5,769 nt of DNA from an uncultured bacterium (lineage in GTDB: Bacteria; Cyanobacteriota; Vampirovibrionia; Gastranaerophilales; Gastranaerophilaceae): contig CACZPB010000164.1 in assembly GCA_902782905.1 (NCBI GenBank), positions 1 to 5,769 on the forward strand, given 5' to 3'. Shown in pieces: positions 5,560 to 5,769 of this stretch. Made by a program: the position numbers and the translations under genes. The notes under the pieces were generated by a model. The model searched no databases. It saw only the letters and a program-made list of their open reading frames with translations, and was not told the origin of the DNA. How positions within the stretch are numbered: position 1 is the stretch's first letter; each line of letters starts with the position of its first letter.

Positions 5560-5769
5560 TTAGTATCTATAGTGAGCAAATGCTTTGTTAGCTTCAGCCA
5601 TTTTGTGGGTATCTTCACGCTTTTTGCAAGCTTGTCCGTTACCGTTAGAAGCATCAATGATTTCATTTGTTAATTTTTCAGTGAAAGATTTTCCGCTTCT
5701 GTTTTTAGCTGCTGCAATAATCCAAGAAGAAGCAAGTGCAAAACCTCTGTCAGGTTTAACATCGATAGG
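5560..5769 (-). CDS. rpsG: 30S ribosomal protein S7, C-terminal part (gene runs off the right edge)
   Basis: The last 69 codons and the TAA stop (5562-5560) are present; the N-terminal part lies beyond the window. S7 binds the 3' major domain of 16S rRNA, nucleates assembly of the 30S head, and lies near the E-site and mRNA exit. The visible protein starts PIDVKPDRGFALAS and contains WIIAAAKNRSGKSF, KLTNEIIDAS and KKREDTHKMAEANKAFAHYRY, the last being the strongly conserved S7 C-terminus. The end at AFAHYRY, without the extra tail of E. coli S7, matches the roughly 156-residue form I recall from Cyanobacteria. rpsG is normally followed by fusA in the str operon. Here a terminator and a convergent gene follow instead, so it is the last gene of its unit. 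Confidence 0.96.
   Translation of the reverse strand, partial: PIDVKPDRGFALASSWIIAAAKNRSGKSFTEKLTNEIIDASNGNGQACKKREDTHKMAEANKAFAHYRY

Overview
The window is about 5.8 kb of AT-rich bacterial DNA with three complete genes and one partial gene. The partial ribosomal protein S7 at the right edge ends in AFAHYRY, the ending I recall for cyanobacterial S7. With the low GC content this suggests a non-photosynthetic relative of Cyanobacteria (Vampirovibrionia/Melainabacteria, Gastranaerophilales-like). This placement is an inference from one C-terminal fragment.

Layout, left to right: (1) 78-1703, plus strand, a TPP-dependent acetolactate synthase large-subunit homologue with no small-subunit gene after it; (2) 1707-1734, a bidirectional terminator shared with the next, convergent gene; (3) 1787-1975, minus strand, a 62-residue ribbon-helix-helix (CopG/Arc-type) DNA-binding protein with a good Shine-Dalgarno; (4) 1976-2302, a divergent intergenic region with a candidate promoter and a structured leader holding two near-identical hairpins; (5) 2303-5491, plus strand, a 1062-residue SWIM zinc-finger plus SNF2-family helicase-like ATPase; (6) 5506-5537, a second bidirectional terminator; (7) 5560-5769, minus strand, the C-terminal part of rpsG.

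The genes do not form an operon. Each lies in its own transcription unit as far as the window shows, separated by convergent terminators or a divergent promoter region, and no shared pathway is evident. I see no phage, transposon, CRISPR, tRNA or recognisable defence system.

The points most worth a second look are the structured leader of the SNF2 gene, which looks able to form alternative hairpins, and the acetolactate synthase homologue. The latter lacks the specificity tryptophan and the C-terminal tail of biosynthetic enzymes. Weaker observations are the absence of Shine-Dalgarno sequences at the two large genes and an rpsG that is not followed by fusA.
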